Source: Acanthoscelides obtectus | Taxonomy: Eukaryota > Arthropoda > Insecta > Coleoptera > Chrysomelidae | Length of the DNA stretch: 64,000 bases | Assembly: GCA_963669975.1 (NCBI GenBank) | Contig: CAVLJG010000001.1 | Coordinates: forward strand, 42,247,232-42,311,231 | Direction: 5' to 3' | Shown here: positions 19,334 to 30,375 of the stretch, in pieces | How the letters are laid out: each line of letters opens with the position of its first letter | Numbering within the stretch: the first letter of the stretch is position 1 | The notes under the pieces: model-generated | Database searches by the model: none | What the model saw: the letters and a program-made list of their open reading frames with translations, nothing else | What the model was told of the DNA's origin: nothing | Program-made: the position numbers and the translations under genes

Positions 19334-21549
19334 TATACAGGGTGTTGATTAAGTATGTAGTATGAGTAATTTTAAGACAAAAGTTCATATAAACATAGGT
19401 CCGTAAATTCTTTGTTCTCAAGATACAGGGTGTTAACATTTAAAAAAATGGTTTTTCGTACATTTATTAAATATCCTTTGCCCGATTTTGTTGTAATTTG
19501 GCAATGGTACTTATGACACTAAGGAGCTAATTTTGCTTTGACTTGATTACAATTATCAAGTCCAGTGGCATCTCGAGCAAGATCTGAACGAATATTTGTG
19601 ACAAAAAATATACACCACTAACTTTTATGCAATATTTGTTATGTTCTTTGGACAAAGCAAATAGAAATACTACTTTTTTGTCTCTTGAATGAAGTACACT
19701 TACTTGCAAATCACTGGACCACACAAAGAATATGGGCAAACGTTCCTGTTGGATTTTTTTTTATAATTTTTATTACTAATTATGTAACAACAACAAATAA
19801 ACACTAAATTAAATACATTACATTAACATCTAAACTAATTAATTTTACTATACTAACGAATAGTAAATAATAGTCAATTGTTGCCTTGGAAAACGATTGC
19901 AGGATTTAGTAAACAAGTTAACAGTCGTCAACTATTTATATGCTATTAATTTATAATTTTAATAAAAGTGTTTTAGTGGTAATTTTTTGTCCGATATTTA
20001 CTAATATTGAAATGGCAGATATGCATTTCTGTTATGGAATGGCTCATGGAAATTTTAATGCTGCAAGACACATTTATCATGAAAGATTTCCTCTGCTTGT
20101 AGTGCATAAGAATTTTTGTACGTCTCCATGCACGACTTTCAGAAACAGGCAGTTGTAAAAGATCGAAGGTTGTCATAGGGAGACCCGCAACGGTACGAAC
20201 AGTTCAAATTGAAGAAGCTGTTTTAAATGAATTGAAGCAAATCCTTATATGTACCTGTACTCGGAAAATATTAATAATAAAGAACTCAATATTACCCATG
20301 TTACAGTGTGGTAGATTTTAGAGACCAGTAGCTATATCAATATCATATGCAACGTGTGCAAGTTCTATTTCTCAGAGATTTACCTTTAAGACTAGCTTTT
20401 TCTGATTGATTACGCAGGAAAATAGTAAGGAATTCAGGTTTTCTAAGTCGAATATTGTTTATATCTGAAACTTGTTTTCTCCTCAATTCAATTATTAACT
20501 TCGACAACAATCACGTTTGGGCCGAAAACAATCCATACTCCTTAATAGAACATAATTGTAAGAACAGTTTTCTTTTAATATTTGGGTTGGGATTGTCGGT
20601 GACTATCTCATTTTCTTCCAACTAGAGAATGGAGAAGAATATCAAAGGGTTTTAGAATTTGTTTTACCTGGACATTTAGAAGTTCCAGCTATGAAAAGAT
20701 TCACTATGTGGCCAAGCAATTTTTGGATGAAAATTATCATTATCGCTGGATCGGAAGAGCAGACCCAGGAGGCTCCCTTGCTCGCCCTTAGATTATTTTA
20801 TCTGGGGACACCTTAAAGCGTTGGTATATAAAACTCTCATTGAAAGTGAAAAGGATTTACGGAATAATCATTAATTCGTGTGACATAATAAAAATACGCC
20901 AGATACACTTTCAGCAGAGTGCGTAGTTCAATGATGAGGCGGCTAGTATTGAAGTCGAAGATCGCCATTTCCAACACTTGATTTAGTGATTTTTTTAGTT
21001 TAGTTATTAATCTTATTTAATATTTGTTGTTGTTGTTACATAATAAATAATAAAAAATTATAAAAAAAATAATTTTCAAAAGAAACTTTTCGCCATATTC
21101 CTTGTGTGATCCAGGGATATGCAATTACGTGGACATTTTTATAGAAAACTAAGCAAGATACGAAAAAAATTTTAGAGACAAACAGTTTTATTTCCATTTG
21201 CCTAATCCAAAGAACATAATAAAAATTGCACAAAAGTCAATGGCGTACATTTTTCGACACAAATATTCGTTCAGATCGCGCTCGACACGCCACTGGACAT
21301 AATAGATTTAATCAAGTTAGAGCTAAATTAGCTCCTTAATGTTTATAAATACCATCGCCAAATTACGACAAAATTATGTAAAGGTTATTTAAGAACCTTA
21401 CGAAAAACTTTTTTTTTAAATTTTAACACCCTGTATCTTGAGAACGAAGAATTTGCGGACCTATGTTTATATGGACTTTTTGTCTTGAAATTACTTAAAC
21501 AATCGTATGTTAAATTTATGGTACATACATCAATTAACACTCTGTATAT
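19334..21549 (+). mobile_element. DUF4817-type mariner-like element with ~0.5-kb TIRs, decayed
   Basis: The left end TATACAGGGTGTT is mirrored by the right end AACACTCTGTATA. The inverted similarity continues far inside: TCAAGATACAGGGTGTTAAC against its complement, TTATGTTCTTTGGA against its complement, and the TTATGTAACAACAACAAATA tract. Arms are therefore about 19334-19815 and 20995-21549, diverged by point changes and indels. A transposase remnant lies between them. Present in both copies, so it predates the allele split. Confidence 0.75.
20012..20986 (+). pseudogene. DUF4817 HTH / DDE transposase remnant
   Basis: The N-terminal helix-turn-helix is recognisable: MADMHFCYGMAHGNFNAARHI then YHERFP, followed by frameshifts. 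Downstream pieces in shifting frames match the family: RTVQIEEAVLNELKQIL-like, ENGEEYQRVLEFVLPG, the WGHLK..YKT region near 20805-20830, and a C-terminal SMMRRLVL followed by DRHFQHLI with a stop at 20986. About 1 kb remains, with many frame breaks. Non-functional; same family as the partial gene at 63697. Confidence 0.75.
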
Positions 21550-22679
21550 ACTTTGAGTGATGAGGCATTAGCCTTTTTCGATAGACCGCACCTCCAGAGG
21601 AGGGGATAGTTGCAATGTTTTCGTTAGTCCACAGACGAAAGACCTAGCCTAGACCATGCTGATGAGTAGCCAAGAAGCACGAAACAGCAGTCGAATGGAC
21701 GAAAGCATCATGATGTGTCTGAATAAGCTTAATTAGAATAATTTTGAATTACAAAAACACATTGGTCAAAATATAATGGAAATATCAGTTTTAAGATCAC
21801 AAATAAAAATAAATGCAGAAAATAGACAGTGTTTTAAATAAATTGAATTGTCCCGATTTTTGTTAGACATACAATGTGCAAGGTAGCCTTTTATTTTAGT
21901 TGTGCTGGTTTTGTGGTCACTTGCCTTTTGTGGCTGTATGATTCTAAACTTCTTGTACGGTTTGGCCACAAATATTACCGAAACTTTTCCATTAAAAGAT
22001 TTATCAAGGCTTAGAAATTTTGGGTTTAGCTTCGAAAAAGAGCAAAGAAGCAACCTGGCATGACTGTCAGTAGTCAGTACTGTCAAATTAGCACTGTCCA
22101 CTTGAGTGGTCATAAAATCTCTTTTTTCGTCAACACTACTTATTTGCTGTCGCTGTCAGAAATAACGTAACGGATGATCTTCTTTTATTACATACATTTA
22201 TGGATGCGGGGCCTTAGCATTAGGTTGGCCACGTTTATTAGAATGCGCTAATAAATGTCTCTATAAAGTGTCCAGAAAATAGAGAAGTGCGAAACTTAAG
22301 GTTAGATATTCGAAATGCACAATTTTGTTCTTTAAATATTCCAAATTCAGACTTAGTAGAAAGAACAAGTCAAGGCTTTTTGTCCCAACTCTAATAGTCT
22401 GAAGTGAGGATCATACTACAAGTGCACTTGACAAAACTTAATTTTATGACAGTTCTTTCAAATTCATCCTAAATTCATATTGTAGGTAATATTTTTTAAA
22501 ATGCGAGTGATTGCAGATAATTACGGTGTTGGACGATTTCAAGTAATAGTACTTCTTACATAATTTGCAAAGAGCACCTCAAGCCTGATGAAGGCAGATA
22601 TTTTCACCGGTAATATTATTGATATACTGATACAACGCTGTCACCTTAGAAATCGTTGGTAATCAAGTACACCGCTTTT
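21550..22679. other. Spacer with one unidentified minus-strand reading frame
   Basis: Apart from the 115-codon frame at 21766-22113 listed separately, I see no gene, RNA or repeat structure here. Confidence 0.4.
21766..22113 (-). CDS. Unidentified reading frame, 115 aa
   Basis: Starts MTTQVDSANLTVLTTDSHAR and ends in an Ile/Phe-rich hydrophobic stretch (CLFSAFIFICDLK). The middle is Lys-rich (KPYKKFRIIQPQK). Copy 2 keeps the first ~110 codons but diverges at the end through one indel, giving 135 aa. It has no domain I recognise. It could be a small gene, an exon of a larger gene, or chance; the length is modest for AT-rich DNA. Confidence 0.25.
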   Translation of the reverse strand: MTTQVDSANLTVLTTDSHARLLLCSFSKLNPKFLSLDKSFNGKVSVIFVAKPYKKFRIIQPQKASDHKTSTTKIKGYLAHCMSNKNRDNSIYLKHCLFSAFIFICDLKTDISIIF

Positions 22680-23230
22680 TTTTTCTCCAACTCACCTACA
22701 GAGAATCGGCTTGTCACTTTGGATTCCTGCATGTAAAGTGATATCATCGGCAAAGTCGTGAATTGGATTGACCGTACAGGAAAGGAGGTCGTTGATATGT
22801 TAGAGGAACGATGGAGCCAAGACCGATCCCTTGGGAACACTCGCGTTGACGTTGTGAGATGAGAGGAGAACCCATCAATTACGACGGATATCTTGCGGCT
22901 AGAGAGGAAGTCAGCCAGCCATCTGAGCTTCCCGGGAGGCCATACGATGAAAGTTTGCAGTTATGCACCTACCCTTCACCTACTTATAACAGAAGCAGGC
23001 TATAAACAGGTCTTAGATCCTTTTTTTTGGATGGGTTGTACGTTGTACATGTGCACATTCCAGGAAAAAACCGGAGTGGTAAGATATCTGGAAGAGACGC
23101 AAAGTAACCTCCGCTGCACATCAATTCAATACATCGACAGAAATAAAGTCCGGACAAAAAGCTTTGTTGATGTCGAGCGACAAAAGCACCCGTCTTACTG
23201 GCTTACCTATGCCTGAATGTGAATGTTGCT
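22680..23230 (-). pseudogene. Non-LTR (Jockey-like) reverse transcriptase fragment
   Basis: On the minus strand the pieces in order are GKPVRRV..LDINKAF (RT domain 2, near 23150-23220), LRWLADFLSSRKISVVIDG (near 22880-22930), VNASVPKGSVLAP (near 22810-22850) and a FADD catalytic box within HDFADDITLHAG (near 22730-22760). Frames shift several times and the element is truncated at both ends. Copy 2 keeps longer frames. Confidence 0.75.
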
Positions 23231-23806
23231 TCCCGCATAGTTAGGGAAACCCTTCGAATCGACGGCACTCGGGCGTTGGGGGACATCTATGGTGGAGTGT
23301 GCAGCAAAAAACTTTACAATCACTGAAACCTTATTGTTCCATCCTGGCACGAATTCGTTGGTTGTTATAATTTCTCCATTTCAAAGACTATTTTTCACCT
23401 TGGTGTACTGAAAATTTCATGAACCCAGAAAATTTATTTTGGCCTGGCAACAATTTTAAGTTATACTACGTCTGCGAATACACATCGTGTAGCTGCGATA
23501 TTGAGTTTGCAACTAGATGGTGGCTAGTGGCTACAGGCAGGTAGCAAAAGTATTTATTTTACAATTTCCATATGCCTATGTGATTTGATTATTATCATCC
23601 TATATGTATCTCAATATTAAAATAATGTTCTCTTTTATATTATTACAAAACGCGGTAAGGTCATTTCTTTGCTTCGGGTGTATAATGTGTTGCCGATGTT
23701 CAGGAATGTGATAGATCGCGTCTAGAAAAAAGAACATTCGCATTTTAGGTTAAGTTTTGCGGTGTACTTGTTCAACAATATCCACGTTTTTGTTAATAAA
23801 ATTATT

Positions 23807-26800
23807 ATGGCAGAATCGGCGAAGGTAAGTAGAGCCATTTTTTTCGTTTATTCCTACATTTTTCAACATAACAATTATTGTATTACAATCATATGTTTGA
23901 AGGTAGAAACACTATCCATTTAAAAGAGTCCGAACAAATTTCTGATAATCGTAGGAATTGAGTTGAAGTCCTCCCTGAAATTCGTAAAAAAACTGAGGTA
24001 TGAGCAGTGCTGCGAGTATTAACGATGTAGACGTGAAAGAGGTGAACAATTTTTTTGAAAAATTTTTAATTGCTAACGAAGTAGCATTCAACAAACTACT
24101 TTTGAATACCCCTACCATACTGTCCTTGCCATTTGTAAAGTGATTGCTTCAACAAAAAAAGGGCTTCATCGTATTGGAACTCCGTCGCTTATATAAAACG
24201 TGGGACTTGTTAGGTTTTTAATCCTTATGCAATCTAATAGCAGACCTGCGGCAGGACTTTGAATGAGGTTTTGCTGTGAGAAAGCCTTTCTCAATATTAC
24301 CAACATTATTCAAAGGTAAAGATCATACTGAATCATTGTTAACAGTCTGTTTAAAGTAGCAAATAATATTTGATTCACACAATCCAATGTACAAAAGTAA
24401 CTTGAAAGGCTCTTTCAATTTCAGAGCTCATAGGTAAAAATTAAAAGGTACTGTCAGAGCAACAATATAATATATGATAATATAGAAGATTAAAGATTTT
24501 GTGGTGTGAGACATTGAAAGAATTTAATTTATTCAAAAATATAGTAGGTATTAAAGATAAAGTAATAAATAAGGGCGATTTCAATAACATTTTTCTGAAA
24601 ATCATCTTGATACAAACCACATACTTATTCATTATAAGGTACACATTGGGAGAGTGGTTAAGATAATTACCAAATAACATCCTTATTATGAACAACAAAT
24701 ACATTGAAAGTACATTACAAACTTTTTAAACAGCTTTGATTTATAGTCACTGTAGTTGTGAGATTAACATTTCTTAAATATTTCATTTTCCAACATTCTG
24801 ATTTCAAAATTCCTTGGAATGCAATACATTAATTGGATATTTTCAAAAATTATATTGTATATTGCTCTTAAACTAAGTCTGTTGGGCAATAAACTACTAA
24901 TATTATATTTTGACCCATCTCAACTATGGATTTTTAAAAATGTTCTGAGTCATTAAATTTCTTTGTTGCGGGTAAGACCTGATTCCTCTTAATCTCACGT
25001 TTGACAAACCGATCTCTTTCCAAGTACAGTATAGGATCCAGTGGGGGGATTATACCTGGAAGACAAAGGCAACCAGAAAAGCTTTACACTTGGAACCTGC
25101 CCAACAGTTTTCAAGGGAGAGATATTTGCCAACTTGACATAGATGGAAGAGGTTTCAAACAGTGCCCTGAGCAAGGCATATTTTATATGTCTTGTCAGTT
25201 AAGCAGCCCTGAGGGCAATAGTAAGACAAGTTCAACTTTAGTTTAGGAATGCACCACTGTTCTTCAGAACTTAGTCTGGTCCAAAGAAGAGTCCCCGTTT
25301 TGGATTCTCAGACACAGTAGAACACCAGGTAATGAGAGCTGATTATCTGGCTAGGCTGAAGCTGGAGGTTCCTGTATCAGCTCCAAGCCTAGGAAAATGA
25401 GAAATGTGAAATGAGAAAAGTGTGGCAATATAGATGTCTGCAGGTAGGCCAAGAGGTTCATAGCAGGCCCTGGCAAATGTCGACGCGCTGATTATTGGGT
25501 ACAGATAATCACTCAACCTTTTGGTGGGTTTCTCACAGGCCACTGTAGACTGAAAAGTCGCTTGCGGCTTCTAAGGCTGAAAAGATATTCTCTCGACCCT
25601 CATTATTGGGATTTTGCGTATTTAGTAATTAATAAAATACAAATTAGAAAGCTTCAAAATTCAAAGTACTTCCGGAGAGAGAGACGGAAAAAACAGAAAT
25701 TTGCCAAAATCGTTTTAGAGTTTTGTAGTGGGATTTAAATAAATTGCTCATTAACAATGCCACTTTGTCTCCTCCCTAGATGGCATAATCAATATGAGGT
25801 TTCCTCTATATTTTTTCTTATGGTCGCCAAAAATGAATAAAGATTTTAACTCTGATTCCAAAAATGTATAATGTGTCATACATTGACATTGCCAAACCTT
25901 AGTTATATAAAAAACAATTTCCTAGATATTCGTTGAAATTATCAGACACTTTTTTCCCATAACTGATTAATCACAAAATCATATTAATTTTCCCCGACTT
26001 TATTTGAGATGCAATTTCGAAATAAACTGCATGCTGTCATTTCCACTTTTTCTCCTGTACAAGATGGCGTGCTCAAATTTTCAATTCAAGGTTCCTTTCC
26101 ACTTCCATCGCCAACTTTGTTTTATCATATGGACAGTATATTGGAATTTTATACATTTAAATACTACTCAGAATAAAATATTACTTTAAGTAAATATGTG
26201 AAGTGATAAATAAATGTATTCTACTTCATAATTAAATGGAGAATAAAAAAATGAGTTGTGCAAAATTTCAATAGGGAGTCCATAAGAAAAAACAAAGTTG
26301 AGGATAGAGATCTAATGCAGAAATGCCCTCTTGTAGAGGAGAAAGAGTGTCAATGCTAATTATGCAATTTACGAAACGATTGGCGTACCTAGGGAATTCC
26401 AATCTTTTAAAATAACTAAGGTTTGGAAACGTCATATATTATATATTTTTGGAATCAGAATCAAGAACTCTATTCATCTATGCAAGAATTCAATATAGCG
26501 ACCATCAGAAAAAATAAAGTTGATGCTGAAGGACAAGAGAGGAAACATCATATTGAAATTCTAATTACATCATCTTATAGAGGAGAAAAAGTAGCAATGT
26601 TAATGCATTTTATTTTGAAATCCCACAACAAATAATATCAGGAAAAATGATTTTTGGAAAATTCTGTTTGTTCCGTCTCTCTCCGGAAGTACATACTTTG
26701 GACTTTGAAACTTTCTGAGCAGCATTTTGTTAGTTACCTAAATACGCAACTTTGTTCTATTTAAGCTACTTCCCCGAGATCCCAATGGTGAGGGTCGAAT

Positions 26801-29528
26801 TTGAAACACCTGGTATACTCAACAGAGTGTTCCGTAATCCTGACCTTTATATATCAGGACGGTTTGATAGGTTTGTGGATAAGCATGCAGAGTAGAGTGT
26901 TGGCTCACTCAGTGTCGGTTAAAACAGTCGCCACTTGTCAGGCTTTACCTCCTCACCACTGCTACTGGTACTACTGCTACTACTAACGACCACTGGATTA
27001 TTTTAACGAAGAGCTAGCAATATTTTAAGATTTAAAAATTACAATGAAATCCGTGCTAATACCACCACTATTGACTGCCCATATTATTCTTATAAATTCC
27101 TACTGGAGCGTAGTAGGAAATAAAAAAACAAAGTGCAATGTTTCTATATCTAAAAGTGTTCTACCTCTAACAGTATATTTTTGTATACTAAATGAGTAAA
27201 TGTGTCAAAGAAAGATGCATAATGTCTTGAATTACAACAGTCACATGACTTAAAGGTGCAAGAGTACAAGGAGGAACTAAAAAAAACAAGCCGAACAAAC
27301 TCGTTCTGAAAGGGTTCCCAGAAACCATCGTCAAACTAAACCAGATTCTGGAAACATCTCAGTTCAAAAACCGACGATTCACTGATGTCCACCAAGACCT
27401 TAACATTCCTGTGCCAGACCCAATCGTCTTGAACAGTCATACCGACCTGCCAGCAGCAAAAAAGACCAAGTTGGATGAGCGGATCAGCGATGTGGGCACC
27501 AAGGTGATGATACTACCCAGCGGGTCGGTGCCCACAAACAAGCATCTGGTGGACCTGGTCGAGCAGGTCAAGCCTCATATTCGGAGGCTGGTGGAAGATT
27601 CCAATTTGGTAAGTTCCTGTGGTTGGTTGTATTAAAGAATATTAAAATCCAGGTAGCAAATGTATGCGGTCTGTAAATTAAGTGATGATTCTGATTTTTA
27701 TTAAAAAAGTTAATTCAATATTACAATTTTATATTATTACCTTCAAAATAACTTCCTTCCGAAGCCACACAGCGCTAGAGACGGTTCTACCACTCCTCAT
27801 AGCAGTGCTGGAACTCAAATACTGGAGTAGCCTTCAGCTGGTCAGTTACAGCCGTTTGAATGTTTTCAACTGCCCCAAAATGAGTTACCTTAACACATAC
27901 CACCGTCTTGAGACTGTACGAAAACAAAAGCTCAGAGTTCTAGCGCGTAGTACTAATGCAGCAGCCCTCTAAAATATCTTTAGCATAATATGCTGTACAA
28001 TTTCAAAATCAGAACTCAGGGTTGCCATTAGAAACAACTATTCTTGGTTGGAAAAAATGTCTAGAAACATCTTCGCAACCCTTAAAAGTCTCACAAAGTG
28101 AAAAACATGGAAATCTAACCCAGCACCCCCCTAAAATATTTTTAACATAATATTCTGTACACTTGCAAAAGCATAACTTGGGGACGCCGTTAGAGAAACT
28201 ACTTTTGCTTTGAAAAATGTCGAGAAATACCGTCTAAACCCTAAAAAATTCTCATAAAAGTAAAACACACGGAGTTCTGCTGCAGCACCACCCTTAAATA
28301 TCTTTAGCATACTCTGTACAATTTCAAAAGCAGAACTCGGGGGTGCTATTAGAAAACTACCTTTTGGCGTTACCCGCGGGAAGTTGGTACCCCTTTTTAC
28401 AACATTCTTGATTATTTTTGCTAGTCTCATCACTTACTTTACAGACCTTGTAGGAATTGACTAAATTTAGATTTTTTTTAACTCTGTGTTTCTCTTACTA
28501 CGCCGTCAAGTGTTTGAAAAGGTCGAAATATGAAAAACATACATCTCTTGTATGTGTATTTGAAACAAGAAACCAAGCAAATTATCACCATGATTATTAT
28601 TGATGATCCACCTTATCATACTTTCATGATTTTTGTTGTAGATGAAAATGTGGATATCCTTCATGATTCCTAAAATTGAAGATGGAAACAACTTCGGTGT
28701 TTCTGTTCAAGAAGACACTTTAGCTGAAGTACAGTCAGTGGAATCAGAAGCGGCAGCATTCTTTGATCAGATTTCCCGGTACTTCATATCGAGAGGTATA
28801 AAAAGAAACATAAATGTAGAACGTACATTTTATTTTATGTGATTTTTGTTGTAGGGAAATTAGTGTCAAAGGTAGCAAAATATCCTCACATCGATGACTA
28901 TAGGCGAGCTGTGCAAGAATTGGATGAAAAGAGTATCTAAGTCTGTGGTTGGTCATGTCAGAAATTAGGAACAGGTAATTTTGTTTTGGATCGACACTTA
29001 TCAGATGTAAATATTTTGCAAGTTGCCAGTTGTGATACAGATTTTTCATATCTTATTGCATATGGTGTCATGCAGCTTTACAAGCAAATAAAACTTAATA
29101 CAATTAGCTAATGGGATGCTGTATACGACTATCAGCGTCAAAAAATCGAGAAGTGTCGTGAAAAATTTAGTTAGATGATGAATCTCTTGGAAACCACGTG
29201 TCGTCAAATACAGAATCTATATACTAGATTTTTTAAGAAAATAGGAGTTTGTTGAAATTACAGAATCATGTGTTTTTTAAACTTTTATCATTTTTCATAG
29301 TTTCCATTTTCATCACTTGTTGAGACAAGCAAAGCAAACTCGATACAGTAACATTTCAAAGATTTTTCACTACGTGTATTTATTATGAGTAAATTAAGAT
29401 GAAATTTCTGTAATTATTACGCATTTCTTTTCAATTTTAGATACTGCGCCCTCCATGATATTGTACTCAAAAACTTGGATAAGATTAAAAAACCAAGGAC
29501 TTCAAACGCAACAGAATCGCTTTACTAA
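23807..29528 (+). CDS. PSME3: Proteasome activator subunit 3 (PSME3, REG-gamma/PA28-gamma), copy 1, frameshifted
   Basis: Subunit of the nuclear 11S ring that caps the 20S proteasome and opens it for ubiquitin-independent degradation. Exons: 23807-23824 (MAESAK), 27256-27608, 28642-28795, 28855-28974 and 29441-29528. Motifs: NIPVPDPIVL, KKTKLDE, KPHIRRLVEDSN, then the activation-loop/C-terminal helix region (IEDGNNFGVSVQEDT, AKYPHIDDYRRAV) and the C-terminal tail ending in ESLY. Against copy 2 this copy has +1 in an A-run near 27280, +1 near 27298 and -1 in an A-run near 28927, so it does not read through. These are homopolymer-type lesions, likely consensus errors. Intron 1 is 3.4 kb and filled with repeats. 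Confidence 0.9.
25001..25600 (+). pseudogene. Non-LTR retroelement RNase H domain fragment
   Basis: In broken + frames: YTWKTKATRKALHLEPAQQF with REIFANLT (RNase H core), a CSDSQAALRA-like ICLVS..AALRAIV, HSRTPGNE followed by ADYLARLKLEVPVSAPSLG near 25320-25395, and GFLTGHCRLKSRLRLLRL near 25528-25580. Lies in PSME3 intron 1, antisense to the RT fragment at 22680, so it is a separate insertion. Confidence 0.6.
25594..26797. repeat. 1.2-kb fold-back repeat in PSME3 intron 1
   Basis: The outer ends are CGACCCTCATTATTGGGAT at 25594 and its near-complement at 26797. The arms stay alignable for about 400 bp: TACTTCCGGAGAGAGA against its complement near 26680, CTCTGATTCCAAAAATGTATA against its complement near 26440. 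Each arm also contains a ~90-bp motif (CTTTxTCTCCTC.A.AAGATGG) present twice, at about 25750 and 26030 on + and about 26350 and 26600 on -. No transposase. Also in copy 2. Confidence 0.7.
27735..27885 (-). pseudogene. mariner transposase C-terminal fragment
   Basis: Minus-strand translation reads GAVENIQTAVTDQLKATPVF, then EFQHCYEEW, a stop, NRL, a stop, RCVASEGSYFEG. This is the characteristic C-terminal end of mariner-family transposases, with two stops. Lies in PSME3 intron 2. Confidence 0.75.
27953..28365. repeat. Degenerate ~162-bp tandem repeat, about 2.6 units
   Basis: Units begin near 27953, 28115 and 28277 with CTAA/CTGC..CAGCACC or a variant, then TAAAATATCTTTAGCATAATA, CTGTACAATTTCAAAA, CAGAACTCGGGG and a GTTAGAAA..CTACTTTT block. 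Even spacing of 162 bp. No coding sense. The third unit stops near 28365. Confidence 0.7.
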
Positions 29529-30375
29529 AAGCGGTCCACTAAGAACACATACCATACGTCTCTCAGTAATTAAGCTAAATTTAAATTAACTAGCATTATT
29601 TCATCTTTATTTTTGTATCGAGCTGTTAGCGACAAACTGTAGTTTCAAGATTTGAGATGGGTTCCATTGCAAAGTTGTGATCCAAAGTTATGCCGCGAAA
29701 ATAGTTATATAAAGCTTCCCGGTACCCCTGTCTGTTCCAACAGATACGCGTTCAAGGTTCAACACAATTCCTAGGGTGGGGCACTGCTTCCCTGGCACCC
29801 CCCTGTGGGCGCCCAAGTATAAAGGTACTGGGAAGCATTGGAGACCCTTGGACGGATATTTATAAGTTACAAGATTCTAATGAATGTCGTCTGTAGTTGT
29901 AAGAAAAAAATTGCACTTCTCAAAAAATACTCCATCTCGAATCATGATATACTGCTGATTATGTACAGATTTCCTTTCATAGGTTATGTTCTTTGTTTAC
30001 GAAGTGCAGGTTTTTTACTAAAATATTGAAAAGTATTTTCATATCTAATGCATTAACATCGCTGTTCTAGACATATATCATTTTTCTTTGAGGATGCTAG
30101 TATTATATCACGTGGAATATTTTTCATTTTCGACGACAATAAAAAAATTGAAAAACTGACATATTGTTTGTATTGATATCCACCTCTCGTTTGGCGCTTT
30201 CTGTCGATTCCATTTGTGGCCTGGCAGGGGTGTTACATGACTTGAAAAGTGACATTATGTCAGTTTTTTGACATTATGTGGGTTGTTTATGACATGTGAA
30301 TTTTAGTACTATATATCAACTTGGAACTAGCTATCGTTCTCTTCATGCTCACTGTAGCAGGCGCGGAATGAACTA
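29529..30375. other. PSME3 3' region and spacer
   Basis: Presumed PSME3 3' UTR followed by AT-rich DNA. A GC-richer patch at 29650-29850 has no recognised product. Short repeats of TGACATTATGT occur near 30250-30280. No gene seen. Confidence 0.5.

Noticed and set aside
27953..28365. CRISPR-like array
   Set aside because: Eukaryotic intron; units are 162 bp and degenerate, without short identical repeats and unique spacers.
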